Source of the DNA: JAMXLG01 sp963765935
Lineage (GTDB): Bacteria; Vulcanimicrobiota; Vulcanimicrobiia; Vulcanimicrobiales; Vulcanimicrobiaceae
NCBI GenBank assembly: GCA_963765935.1
Contig: CAVXXX010000003.1
Coordinates: 186,001 to 250,000 of the forward strand
DNA: 64,000 nt
Reading direction: 5' to 3'
In this document: in pieces, positions 50,046 through 58,291 of the stretch
How positions within the stretch are numbered: the first letter of the stretch is position 1
Layout: each line of letters begins with the position of its first letter
Program-made: the position numbers and the translations under genes
The notes under the pieces: generated by a model
Seen by the model: the letters and a program-made list of their open reading frames with translations, nothing else
What the model was told of the DNA's origin: nothing
The model's database searches: none

Positions 50046-50188
50046 CTAGCGCCATTCCGGCCGAGAACCGCCGCTCCGGCGCGCTAATATTTTGGTGCCG
50101 GGGACAATTTTTTGAAGGACCAGCCGCCAAAGCGAATAAGAGAGCGTCGTTTACGTTTGCGACCTCTGTCGGAATGGAGCTTTGCATT

Positions 50189-53100
50189 ATGCGGGGACTT
50201 AGGGGACGAGCCGTCATCCTGCTTGCGGCAATCATGTATGGATGCCTCGCCGGAGGGCCAACATTGGCCTTAGCGGCAGCCAATACGAGCGTCGTTGCCG
50301 GAACGGTTCACGGTTCGGACGGTGCACCGGTTGCCGGGGCGCGCGTTTCGCTCATTGGAGTGCAGCGCATCACGCAAATTACCGATCCAACCGGAGCGTT
50401 CAAGTTTGCGGATGTCCCGACCGGCCTCTATACAATGCTCGTTACCAAAGCAGGCTACGAGACGTATAGAGACGATAATGTCGCGGCATTCATCGGTGAG
50501 ACGGTGACCCTAAATCTGACGCTTGCGGCATCGTCTTTTTCGTCGCTGCGCACAATCGCAAGCGTATCAACGAATGCGCCCGGTGTCGCATCGATCAACA
50601 CCTCGAGCGCGGCGATCAATTCGATTTCCGCGGCGAACTTCGAGAACCAGGGCGTTCAGCAGGTTACGAAGGTGCTCAACGAAACGCCCGGCATCTTCAC
50701 CACGCCGTACAACCCGAATAATGGCAACCCGAGCAACGGTGCTTCGCCGGCATCGGCGCAGACGCCGCAGATTCGCGGCGCGCTGGCGTACGAAACGGAG
50801 TCGCTCATCGACGGTCACCCGGTCTCTGTTGGTTCGCTCGGAACATTCTCACCGACCCTCATCAACCCGTTCCTGCTCGACAACGCCGAAGTCGTCAAAG
50901 GTCCCGGCTCAATGCCTGCGGACATCAACTATGCGATCAACGGTACGGTGAACTACCGCACCCTTGAACCCACGGCAGTAACCAAGAATTCGGGATTCTT
51001 CGGCGTCGACGGGTATGGCGGCGTATCGACAGGCTTCAAGACGACGGGTTCGACGAACAACCACAAAATCGGTTATGCGTTCGGCTACACGACTGACGGT
51101 GCCCCAGGACCGCTGCAAGACTTCTATTTCCACGGCTCCCAGCTGCCGCTCGATAATGGGCCGCCCGGCGGCCCATATTATGTGAACGGCCAGCAAGTGG
51201 CAATGATCATAGCTCCAGTCGGTGAAGGCCTTGGGCCCGCCGCTTTCTCCCCGTATTCCGGTATGGGGCTCGTCTTTAACGAACCGCTCACCGGCTGCTG
51301 CTATTCCAATGACACGGGCTACCACTCCACAGGCGAGCTCGGGAAGATCATCTTCAATTTCTCGAACAGCACGTCGCTCAAGCTCTCCTATCTCGGCGGT
51401 CAGTCCGTCAACGGAAATGGAGATGTTGAGTCTTATGACACATCGCTCGTCGGCAATACCGGCCTGCCGGCATTTTCTTTTGCTCCGTGCGGTAGCGCAA
51501 ACGCTGCGCTGACGTGCAATCCGTTCGCGACCACAACTTCTTACAACTGCGCGGGATCGCGCGGTTCGCCTAGTTGCGGCACGTCGATTCCTTTCGACCT
51601 CAGTTCATTTAACGGCGTGGGCGACACGTGGGAGCAGCAGAACCTCTTCCAGGGCGAGTTCCGCACGGCGCTCGGTCAGACCGGAACGATACTCGCGCGG
51701 TACTACACCGGCGCACTCAACAACTATACGGTTGCGGGGCCGTCGACGCCGCTGAATACAACGCTGCAAAGTGCATATGGTACGATTCCGCTCTGCGCAA
51801 CCGGTGCAACGTTCGATCCGAGCGTACCCGTTGCCGCCGGCGGCAAGGACCCGAACGGATGGATGTGTGTCGGTTCGGGCGGCGCTGTAACACCACCGAC
51901 GAACACGACCTTCAACGGCCAGAGCGCGAACTTCCAGACTGCGAGTCAGGCGAATTTGACCGATTCAAAGGATAAGATGAGCGGTGAGACGCTCGAGGTG
52001 CAAGAGCAGCTCGGCGATAATTCGTTAACGTTTTCTTACGATCGCAACGAGCAGGCATCGTCTTCATCGACGGACGAGCCATCCGTCGGTCTCGTCGTTC
52101 TTAGTCCGGTTGCCGGATCGAAGCAGACATTCCAAACGATTTCGCTGCGCGGCAACTTCATGCTCAAACCAAAGCTCAATTTGGTCGTCGGCGACTACTT
52201 CGTCAACTATCTCAGCCACTACTCAATCGACGGCGGAGTGACGTTCAACGACTCGTCGCACTCGTACAACGAGCCGCGCGCGGCATTCACGTGGCACCCG
52301 AGCAGCGATACCGTTTATCGCTTATCGGCGGGCGGATCCGTCGCGCCGCCGTATATCAGTCTGATCTCGGCGGGCGGTACTGGCGCTTCGAGTTGGAGCC
52401 AAATCATCGGCGGCGTGCCCGCGGCTGGATACCTCCAGATCGCGAATAACGGCAATATCAATGCCGAAACCGCCTTCAGCTACGACCTCGGAGTCGATCA
52501 CCGTATCGCCCGTTCGACGTCGATCTCGGCCGACTTCTACTTCACACAGTTACACAACTTATTTCTGACCTCGACGTCAACCCTCGCGCCCGCTGCCGCC
52601 GCCGCTGCCCAATGTCCAGGTGCGAGCGCGGGCTATCCGTGCGAGGTTCAGAAAACGGCGAACCTTGGCCAGGCGCGGTACGAAGGCATCGAGCTCGACG
52701 TGAATCACGTGCCGCAATACGGTTTTGGCTGGAGACTACAGGGCTCGTTGCAGCGCGCCTTCACCTATAATTTGCCGCCGTACTTCTACTGCGCCGGCTC
52801 AACGAACCCGGCGACGGGTGTCACGACTCCGCCCGGACCAGGATGTATCTACAATACGAATCTCGCCGTTCTTCCCAACGTGAACTTCGGCGGTACTGCT
52901 ACGGCAATATCTGGAGCTCCGAACGGTATCGCCAGTGCGCGCGTGCCGTATACGTCCGGTTATGGTGAACTTAACTGGACCGGGCGCTACGGCCAGTACT
53001 ACAATCTGGGCCTGACATACTTCGGCAATAACAACGCCTTCAACAACCCGCCGTTCGCGGTGCTCTCGGCCAACGTGCGACTCAACCTGAACGATCGCGG

Positions 53101-53308
53101 CACGAGGTTCCAGGTCTCCGCCGACAACCTCACCGGCGCGTATGCGAGTCCGTATGTCGGCTTCTTCAACGGCATTCCGCTGCCGCTCGTCAACGGAGCA
53201 ACGCAGAGTATTGGTGGCGGCCCGCCGCAGGCGGTCGGCTTCGCCGCGACGCCGTCTGGCAATTACGGTCCCGCTACGGTCCGTTTCATCTTCTCGCAGG
53301 ACTTCTAA
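50189..53308 (+). CDS. TonB-dependent receptor with carboxypeptidase-regulatory domain
   Basis: 1039 residues from the ATG at 50189, which has GGAG nine bases upstream; the ATG at 50174 lies on that site and the long upstream extension is not family-like. A signal peptide (AVILLAAIMYGCLAGGPTLA) precedes a CarboxypepD_reg sandwich (VVAGTVHGSDGAPVAGARVS), a plug (about 110-250: TSSAAINSISAANFENQGVQ, then IRGALAYETESLIDGHPVSV) and a large barrel with C-terminal GPATVRFIFSQDF. It is paralogous in layout to the receptor at 16887-20441 but clearly different in sequence. Ligand unknown. Confidence 0.9.
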   Translation: MRGLRGRAVILLAAIMYGCLAGGPTLALAAANTSVVAGTVHGSDGAPVAGARVSLIGVQRITQITDPTGAFKFADVPTGLYTMLVTKAGYETYRDDNVAAFIGETVTLNLTLAASSFSSLRTIASVSTNAPGVASINTSSAAINSISAANFENQGVQQVTKVLNETPGIFTTPYNPNNGNPSNGASPASAQTPQIRGALAYETESLIDGHPVSVGSLGTFSPTLINPFLLDNAEVVKGPGSMPADINYAINGTVNYRTLEPTAVTKNSGFFGVDGYGGVSTGFKTTGSTNNHKIGYAFGYTTDGAPGPLQDFYFHGSQLPLDNGPPGGPYYVNGQQVAMIIAPVGEGLGPAAFSPYSGMGLVFNEPLTGCCYSNDTGYHSTGELGKIIFNFSNSTSLKLSYLGGQSVNGNGDVESYDTSLVGNTGLPAFSFAPCGSANAALTCNPFATTTSYNCAGSRGSPSCGTSIPFDLSSFNGVGDTWEQQNLFQGEFRTALGQTGTILARYYTGALNNYTVAGPSTPLNTTLQSAYGTIPLCATGATFDPSVPVAAGGKDPNGWMCVGSGGAVTPPTNTTFNGQSANFQTASQANLTDSKDKMSGETLEVQEQLGDNSLTFSYDRNEQASSSSTDEPSVGLVVLSPVAGSKQTFQTISLRGNFMLKPKLNLVVGDYFVNYLSHYSIDGGVTFNDSSHSYNEPRAAFTWHPSSDTVYRLSAGGSVAPPYISLISAGGTGASSWSQIIGGVPAAGYLQIANNGNINAETAFSYDLGVDHRIARSTSISADFYFTQLHNLFLTSTSTLAPAAAAAAQCPGASAGYPCEVQKTANLGQARYEGIELDVNHVPQYGFGWRLQGSLQRAFTYNLPPYFYCAGSTNPATGVTTPPGPGCIYNTNLAVLPNVNFGGTATAISGAPNGIASARVPYTSGYGELNWTGRYGQYYNLGLTYFGNNNAFNNPPFAVLSANVRLNLNDRGTRFQVSADNLTGAYASPYVGFFNGIPLPLVNGATQSIGGGPPQAVGFAATPSGNYGPATVRFIFSQDF

Positions 53309-53329
53309 CCGATGGCGTAACGCTCCACA

Positions 53330-53372
53330 TTGGCGCTGCCGGCCGGGCTTATACGCTGCCCGGCAGCGCCAA
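53330..53372. terminator. Hairpin between convergent genes
   Basis: TTGGCGCTGCCGG (53330-53342) pairs with CCGGCAGCGCCAA (53360-53372). It lies between the stops of the TonB receptor and pfkB and could end both transcripts, although there is no T run. Confidence 0.55.
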
Positions 53373-53379
53373 CGCATCT

Positions 53380-54333
53380 CTAACGACGCAGAACCGAAAG
53401 CCGCTCGACGCGGACGCCGGGAATGAGCCGATACACGTCGCGCGAATCGCACAGCGTCGTTCCCTGCATCATCGCGGTAGCGGTGCCCGCAGCAGCGCCC
53501 CAGCGCAATGCGTTCTCGAAACTCAATCCTTCGTTAAATGCAATCGCCATGCCGGCGGTCATGGAATCACCGGCACCGGCTGCACTCGTTGCGTGCCGCG
53601 ACGGAGGAACCACGTTGAATACTCCCTCAGGGCCGCTGCCGATCGCACCGAGAGCGCCGCGCGAAATAACCGCGTAATGCGCGCCGCGATCGCGCAATTC
53701 GCAAGCTGCGTCGACAATTGCGTCGGCCGTTTGCAGCCGACGTCCGAGCACATCTTCCGCGTCTTCGACGTTCGATCGCACGAGCAGCGGATTCGCTTCG
53801 AGGGCAGCCGCAAGTGCAGCACCGGATGCATCGATGATACAGCGGATGCCTCGATCGTATAGACGCACGATAAACTCGGCGTAGGTTTCGGTCGGAAGTC
53901 CCGGTGGAAGACTTCCGCCAAAAATAATAATCTCGCCGGGTGCTACGATTTCGAGCCGTCGCGCAATCGCGAGCACGTGCGCCCGCGTCACCATCGGTCC
54001 CGGCTGAAGCAAACGCGTGCGCTCCTGGTTGAACGTCTCATAGAGCATGATGTTGACGCGCGTAAAACCGTCGATCGTCTCGAAGTCGTGCGGAACGCCC
54101 TCGCGATCGAGCGCGGAGCTCAGGTAGCCGCCCGAAACACCGCCCGCTAAACCGAACGCTAGTGTCCCACGCCCAAGCCGATGAATCACGCGGCTCGCGT
54201 TGATGCCCTTTCCGCCCGGATCTAATGCGTTAAAAGCACATCTATTCGTCGCGCCGGCGCTGAGAGTGTCGATCGAGACCGACTCATCGAGTGCCGGATT
54301 GAGCGTGACGGAATAGATCGTCCCGGGGAGCAC
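53380..54333 (-). CDS. PfkB family sugar kinase (1-phosphofructokinase/tagatose-6-phosphate kinase type)
   Basis: 317 residues from the GTG at 54333, 71 bases after ileS. The start IYSVTLNPALDESV and NALDPGGKGINASRVIHRLG are typical of the FruK/LacC branch. FGGSLPPGLP is the middle motif, and SAAGAGDSMTAGMAIAFNEG carries the catalytic Asp and anion hole. It phosphorylates a sugar phosphate at C-1 or C-6. No PTS genes are nearby. Confidence 0.87.
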   Translation of the reverse strand: MLPGTIYSVTLNPALDESVSIDTLSAGATNRCAFNALDPGGKGINASRVIHRLGRGTLAFGLAGGVSGGYLSSALDREGVPHDFETIDGFTRVNIMLYETFNQERTRLLQPGPMVTRAHVLAIARRLEIVAPGEIIIFGGSLPPGLPTETYAEFIVRLYDRGIRCIIDASGAALAAALEANPLLVRSNVEDAEDVLGRRLQTADAIVDAACELRDRGAHYAVISRGALGAIGSGPEGVFNVVPPSRHATSAAGAGDSMTAGMAIAFNEGLSFENALRWGAAAGTATAMMQGTTLCDSRDVYRLIPGVRVERLSVLRR

Positions 54334-54404
54334 GAAAGCAGCATACGTATCCGAAGGCTGCAATCGCGTGAATGAGCTGGGAAGAAGTCGTGCGGTCCCT
54401 CGAG

Positions 54405-57212
54405 CTAGAGCGAACGCACGACCTTCGCGCAGTCGGCGCAGATGGAGGGGTGCTCCGGATCGACACCGAGCTGGCGGAATTTCCAGCATCGGCGGCACTT
54501 CTCGCCGTGCGCCGGCGCAAGACGAACGTCGATGCGGCCGTCCTCGGCCGCGCCTTCGATGCCGTCAATCTGCGACACGCTGAGCGCTTCACGCAGATTG
54601 TCGCCGAGTTTTTGCAACGCGGAAAGGAATTTCGCAGGAATCACGAGCGTTGCCGATGTTTCGTAATCCCGGATCACGCCATTCGCCGTTTCAACACCGG
54701 CCGCAACTTTAGCCCGCAGCTGGCGCAATAATTCCCACACGTGAACTTCGTGCTCTAACGCCTTGGTATTGATATCGTGCGCGGAGAGCACGCTGTCGAA
54801 AACGCTCGCTTCCGTATCGCGAAGTCCCGCAGTTATGTCTTGCCACGCTTCTTCTGCCGTAAACGACAGCACCGGTGCAATCGCGGTGAGGAACCGTTTG
54901 AGGGCATAGAGCAACGCCGACTGCGCGCTGCGACGCCGCGGATCGTTTACGGCTCGCGTGTAGAGTGGATCTTTCAATGCATCGAAGTACAGGCTGGACA
55001 TCGCGCTTTCGAATTCGATGATACGCAGATACGCATCGTGGATGCCAAACGCATCGTACAAACGCTTGACGTCTGCGGTAAAGACATCAACCACGTCGCA
55101 CGCCAGTGCGTCGATCGGCTGCATGCGTTCCCGCGGAACGACATCCGCCGCATCGAGTCCGTCGATGTTGAGTAAAAAGAATCGGATGCGGTTGCGAATA
55201 TTGCGATACACGCGTCCGACCTGTTCGATGACGTTCGGGCCGAAGCGCACGTCGTCGACGAACTCAACCGACGCCGCCCACAAACGCAGGACGTCTGCGC
55301 CCCATTTATCCATTGCGTCGCGTGCATCGATGCCGGTGCCCTTGGATTTCGACATCGGACGGCCTTGCTCGTCGTTGACCCATCCGTTTTTGACAACGTG
55401 TTTATACGGCGCTTCGCCTTTCACGCCGACCGCCGTCACAATGGAACTGCGGAACCAGCCTCGATACTGATCGCCGCCTTCGAGCACGAGATCGCTCGGC
55501 CACGGGATGCCATCGCGCAGAACGGCGAGATGCGTCACGCCGGATTCGAACCAGATGTCGACGATGTTCTTCTCTTGTTCGAACGTGGCGCCGTTGCAAT
55601 TCGGGCACGTAAATCCCGGGGGCAAATAAACGTCAACCGGATCGCTCCACCAAACGCTCGCGCCTGCCTCACGAAAACGGTTGGCCGCAATACGCGCGAC
55701 CCGCGGATCGAGGATCGATTCGTTGCACGCCGTACATGCGATCGCGGGAATCGGTGTTCCCCACGTCCGTTGGCGCGAGATGCACCACTCGGGATGATTT
55801 TCGAGCATCTGCACGAGACGGTTTTCGCCCCAATCGGGCGTGTAATCGACGTTCTCCGCCGCTTCGATGGCGCGTGCGCGCAAACGGTTTTGGTCCATCG
55901 CGATGAACCACTGCGCCGTCGCGCGGAAAATCACCGGGTTGTGACAACGCCAGCAGTGCGGATAGGAATGTTCGTACTGCTCCGCGCGCCAGAGGTGACC
56001 GCTCGCCTCGAGATCGGCGATGATGTGTTTGTTTGCCTTAAAGATGAACTCGCCCGCATACGGGCCGGCCTCGCTCGTGAAATGTCCACGCGCATCGACT
56101 GGGTTGAGAATCGGCAACCCGTACTTGATGCCGGTATCGAAGTCGTCGGCACCGTGTCCGGGAGCGGTGTGCACCGCGCCGGTTCCCGTTTCCATTTCCA
56201 CGTAGTCAGCGAGGACTATGATTGAATCGCGGTCCATGAACGGATGGCGAACGGCGAGATCGTTTAGTTCCGCGCCCGTTGTCGTTGCAATCAGTTGCGC
56301 GCGCGAGTAGGCCTCACCGAGCGCAGACTCGGCGAGCGCGGTCGCGAGAACGAGCAGCTCACCATCGACGCGGTACAATCCATACGGTGCATCCTCGCGC
56401 AGCGCAATCGCTACGTTCGCCGGCAGCGTCCATGGGGTGGTCGTCCAAATCAATATCGAGAGGCGATCCTCGCCCTTCGACAAGCTCAGGGTGACATCAT
56501 CGGGTGCATGAAACCGGCTCAGGATGACAGAGCGCTGTTCGTCGTTTGCGGTGAAGCGGACGTAAATGGAGGGCGACGTCTTGTTTTCGTATTCGATTTC
56601 GGCTTCGGCGAGCGCAGTTTCGTCGTGCACGCACCAGAGCGTCGAACGCAGCCCTTTGTAGAGCTGGTTCTTTTCCGCAAGATCTCCAAGCGCATCGACG
56701 ATCGTGGCTTCAAAGGCTGGATCGATCGTCCGGTAGGGACGATCCCATTCGCCGAAGTTTCCCATGCGCACGCGCGTGCTGCGTTGCCGGTCGAGCCAAA
56801 AGAGCGCGCGCTCTTTGCACTTCTCGCGCAACTCGAGCGGATCGATCTCGTGAAAATCTTTGATCCCGAGGTGCTTGAGCGTCTCGAGTTCGATCGGCAG
56901 ACCGTGCATGTCCCAGCCCGGGACGAATTCGGCCCACTTTCCTTCGAGCAGCGCGATCTTCACGAACATGTCCTTGAGCACCATGTTCAAGAAGTGCCCC
57001 ATGTGCAGCTCGCCGTTTGCATACGGCGGTCCGTCGTGCAGAATCCAGGGCCCGTTTTTGCGATTGTTTTCCAATCGCTGCTGGTACGTGCGCTGCGACT
57101 GCCACCAGTCGATGCGCGCAGGTTCACGCTTCGGCAGCTCGCCGCGCATCGGGAAGGCGGTATTTCCTAATAAGAGGGTATCGCGATAATCGCGCACGTC
57201 GGTTTCGCTCAT
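54405..57212 (-). CDS. ileS: Isoleucyl-tRNA synthetase with an in-frame repeat insertion
   Basis: 935 residues from the ATG at 57212 (ATGA overlap with csaB). HIGH motif: GPPYANGELHMGH; editing domain begins IWTTTPWTLPANVAI; KMSKS equivalent: GRPMSKSKGTG; a four-Cys zinc finger ends the protein (CRRCWKF...CADCAKV). Residues about 226-248 (RSVILSRFHAPDD then VTLSLSKGEDRLS) lie between the VRF strand and the CP1 editing domain and consist of two copies of a dispersed repeat. The rest is of normal length and order. Confidence 0.96.
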   Translation of the reverse strand: MSETDVRDYRDTLLLGNTAFPMRGELPKREPARIDWWQSQRTYQQRLENNRKNGPWILHDGPPYANGELHMGHFLNMVLKDMFVKIALLEGKWAEFVPGWDMHGLPIELETLKHLGIKDFHEIDPLELREKCKERALFWLDRQRSTRVRMGNFGEWDRPYRTIDPAFEATIVDALGDLAEKNQLYKGLRSTLWCVHDETALAEAEIEYENKTSPSIYVRFTANDEQRSVILSRFHAPDDVTLSLSKGEDRLSILIWTTTPWTLPANVAIALREDAPYGLYRVDGELLVLATALAESALGEAYSRAQLIATTTGAELNDLAVRHPFMDRDSIIVLADYVEMETGTGAVHTAPGHGADDFDTGIKYGLPILNPVDARGHFTSEAGPYAGEFIFKANKHIIADLEASGHLWRAEQYEHSYPHCWRCHNPVIFRATAQWFIAMDQNRLRARAIEAAENVDYTPDWGENRLVQMLENHPEWCISRQRTWGTPIPAIACTACNESILDPRVARIAANRFREAGASVWWSDPVDVYLPPGFTCPNCNGATFEQEKNIVDIWFESGVTHLAVLRDGIPWPSDLVLEGGDQYRGWFRSSIVTAVGVKGEAPYKHVVKNGWVNDEQGRPMSKSKGTGIDARDAMDKWGADVLRLWAASVEFVDDVRFGPNVIEQVGRVYRNIRNRIRFFLLNIDGLDAADVVPRERMQPIDALACDVVDVFTADVKRLYDAFGIHDAYLRIIEFESAMSSLYFDALKDPLYTRAVNDPRRRSAQSALLYALKRFLTAIAPVLSFTAEEAWQDITAGLRDTEASVFDSVLSAHDINTKALEHEVHVWELLRQLRAKVAAGVETANGVIRDYETSATLVIPAKFLSALQKLGDNLREALSVSQIDGIEGAAEDGRIDVRLAPAHGEKCRRCWKFRQLGVDPEHPSICADCAKVVRSL
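56473..56534 (-). repeat. Two short dispersed repeats inside ileS
   Basis: On the plus strand the first copy contains CCTTCGACAAGCTCAGG-like sequence ending GTGACATC (about 56474-56498), and the second has GGCTCAGGATGACAGAG (56516-56532). Both keep the ileS frame open. Confidence 0.68.
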
Positions 57213-58291
57213 GGCTCGCGCATCAGTTCGTCGAGGACGTCGAAGTTTCGTGCCGCGGATGCGCGGATCTCGGCCGTCTTCGTCGTGAAGAGTGCCGATA
57301 GTTGATCGCGCTGCGACATCAGTCGGTCCACCAGCCCGTCGGCGGTCGCCGTATCGGGCGCGCCCTTGCCCGGAACCCATAGCGGCGGAAGCGGATAGTC
57401 GAGGTCGTCCACGAGCGAGCCGACCTTCGGATCGTAGGGTATCGCGAGAAACGGCACCGCAAATCGCGCGGCAAGAATCAGGGCGTGCAAACGCATGCCC
57501 ACGACGACGTGCGCGCCGCGAAGAATCGCCGCCGCGCGTTCGAGCGTGCATTCCGGCAGTAACATCGGCGCGCTCTTGCACGCGCGAATGATCGTGGTCG
57601 ACACTTCCGCATCCGACGCACCGCCGAGCGGAAGAAACGCGACGCGCACGCCGTGCTTGTCCGCGAAACGGTCTGCGACGCGCGCGAGCATGGCGACGCC
57701 TTCCTTCAGCGCCGGTACTTTGCGAACGCTAAAAACGGCATACGGCGCGCGATCAAGTCCCTCGCGTGAAAGATCGAAATCCTCGATCGGAAGATCGTAA
57801 AGAAACACCGGATCGGCCGTGTGTTCGACCGGCGTTCCTGGGAGCAGCTGACGCAGCAATACCTTCGAGCGGGCATCGCGAACCGTCGCGCAGTCGACGC
57901 CTTTGCACAGCGAGCGCACGACGAATTTTCCAAGTGAATCTAGCGGCCCGATCGATTGTGCGAAGATCATCGTCTTTCGCTTCTGACGGATGGCTTCTCG
58001 AAGAATACCCGCATAATACACGACACTCCGCAGGCTGGTCGAACTCTGTAAAAGGCCGCCGCCTCCGGAGAGCACCACGTCCGCGCGCCGAATCGCTTCG
58101 CGCACGTCGCTCATGTTCCAGCGCGGAGTTGCCGCAACCCCAAGCTGCTCGCGCGTTTGACCGGGAGCGGCCGAGAGCACTTCGAGGTCCCATCCCGGAA
58201 AGCGGAGGCGTAACTGCGCGATGATTACTTCGAGCAGCGCCTCGTCGCCGAGATTACCGAACCCGTAGTAGCCCGAAAGCAGTACACGCAC
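57209..58291 (-). CDS. csaB: Polysaccharide pyruvyl transferase CsaB
   Basis: 360 residues from the GTG at 58291, overlapping DUF5693 by 38 bases. The sequence RVLLSGYYGFGNLGDEALLE opens the domain; VVLSGGGGLLQSSTS, FAQSIGPLDS and VVGMRLHALILAARFAVPF are characteristic of CsaB. It adds ketal-pyruvate to a secondary cell-wall polymer, creating the ligand for SLH-domain proteins. In diderm Terrabacteria, SLH-domain OmpM proteins could use this anchor for the outer membrane. Confidence 0.92.
   Translation of the reverse strand: MRVLLSGYYGFGNLGDEALLEVIIAQLRLRFPGWDLEVLSAAPGQTREQLGVAATPRWNMSDVREAIRRADVVLSGGGGLLQSSTSLRSVVYYAGILREAIRQKRKTMIFAQSIGPLDSLGKFVVRSLCKGVDCATVRDARSKVLLRQLLPGTPVEHTADPVFLYDLPIEDFDLSREGLDRAPYAVFSVRKVPALKEGVAMLARVADRFADKHGVRVAFLPLGGASDAEVSTTIIRACKSAPMLLPECTLERAAAILRGAHVVVGMRLHALILAARFAVPFLAIPYDPKVGSLVDDLDYPLPPLWVPGKGAPDTATADGLVDRLMSQRDQLSALFTTKTAEIRASAARNFDVLDELMREP

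Noticed and set aside
49883..50188. N-terminal extension of the second TonB receptor
   Set aside because: It overlaps the alpha/beta hydrolase gene and lacks any signal; the real signal peptide begins at 50189 with GGAG upstream.
57213..57581. N-terminal extension of ileS
   Set aside because: The extra 123 residues are antisense/out-of-frame to csaB coding sequence, Arg-rich and not family-like; the ATG at 57212 overlaps the csaB stop as ATGA.
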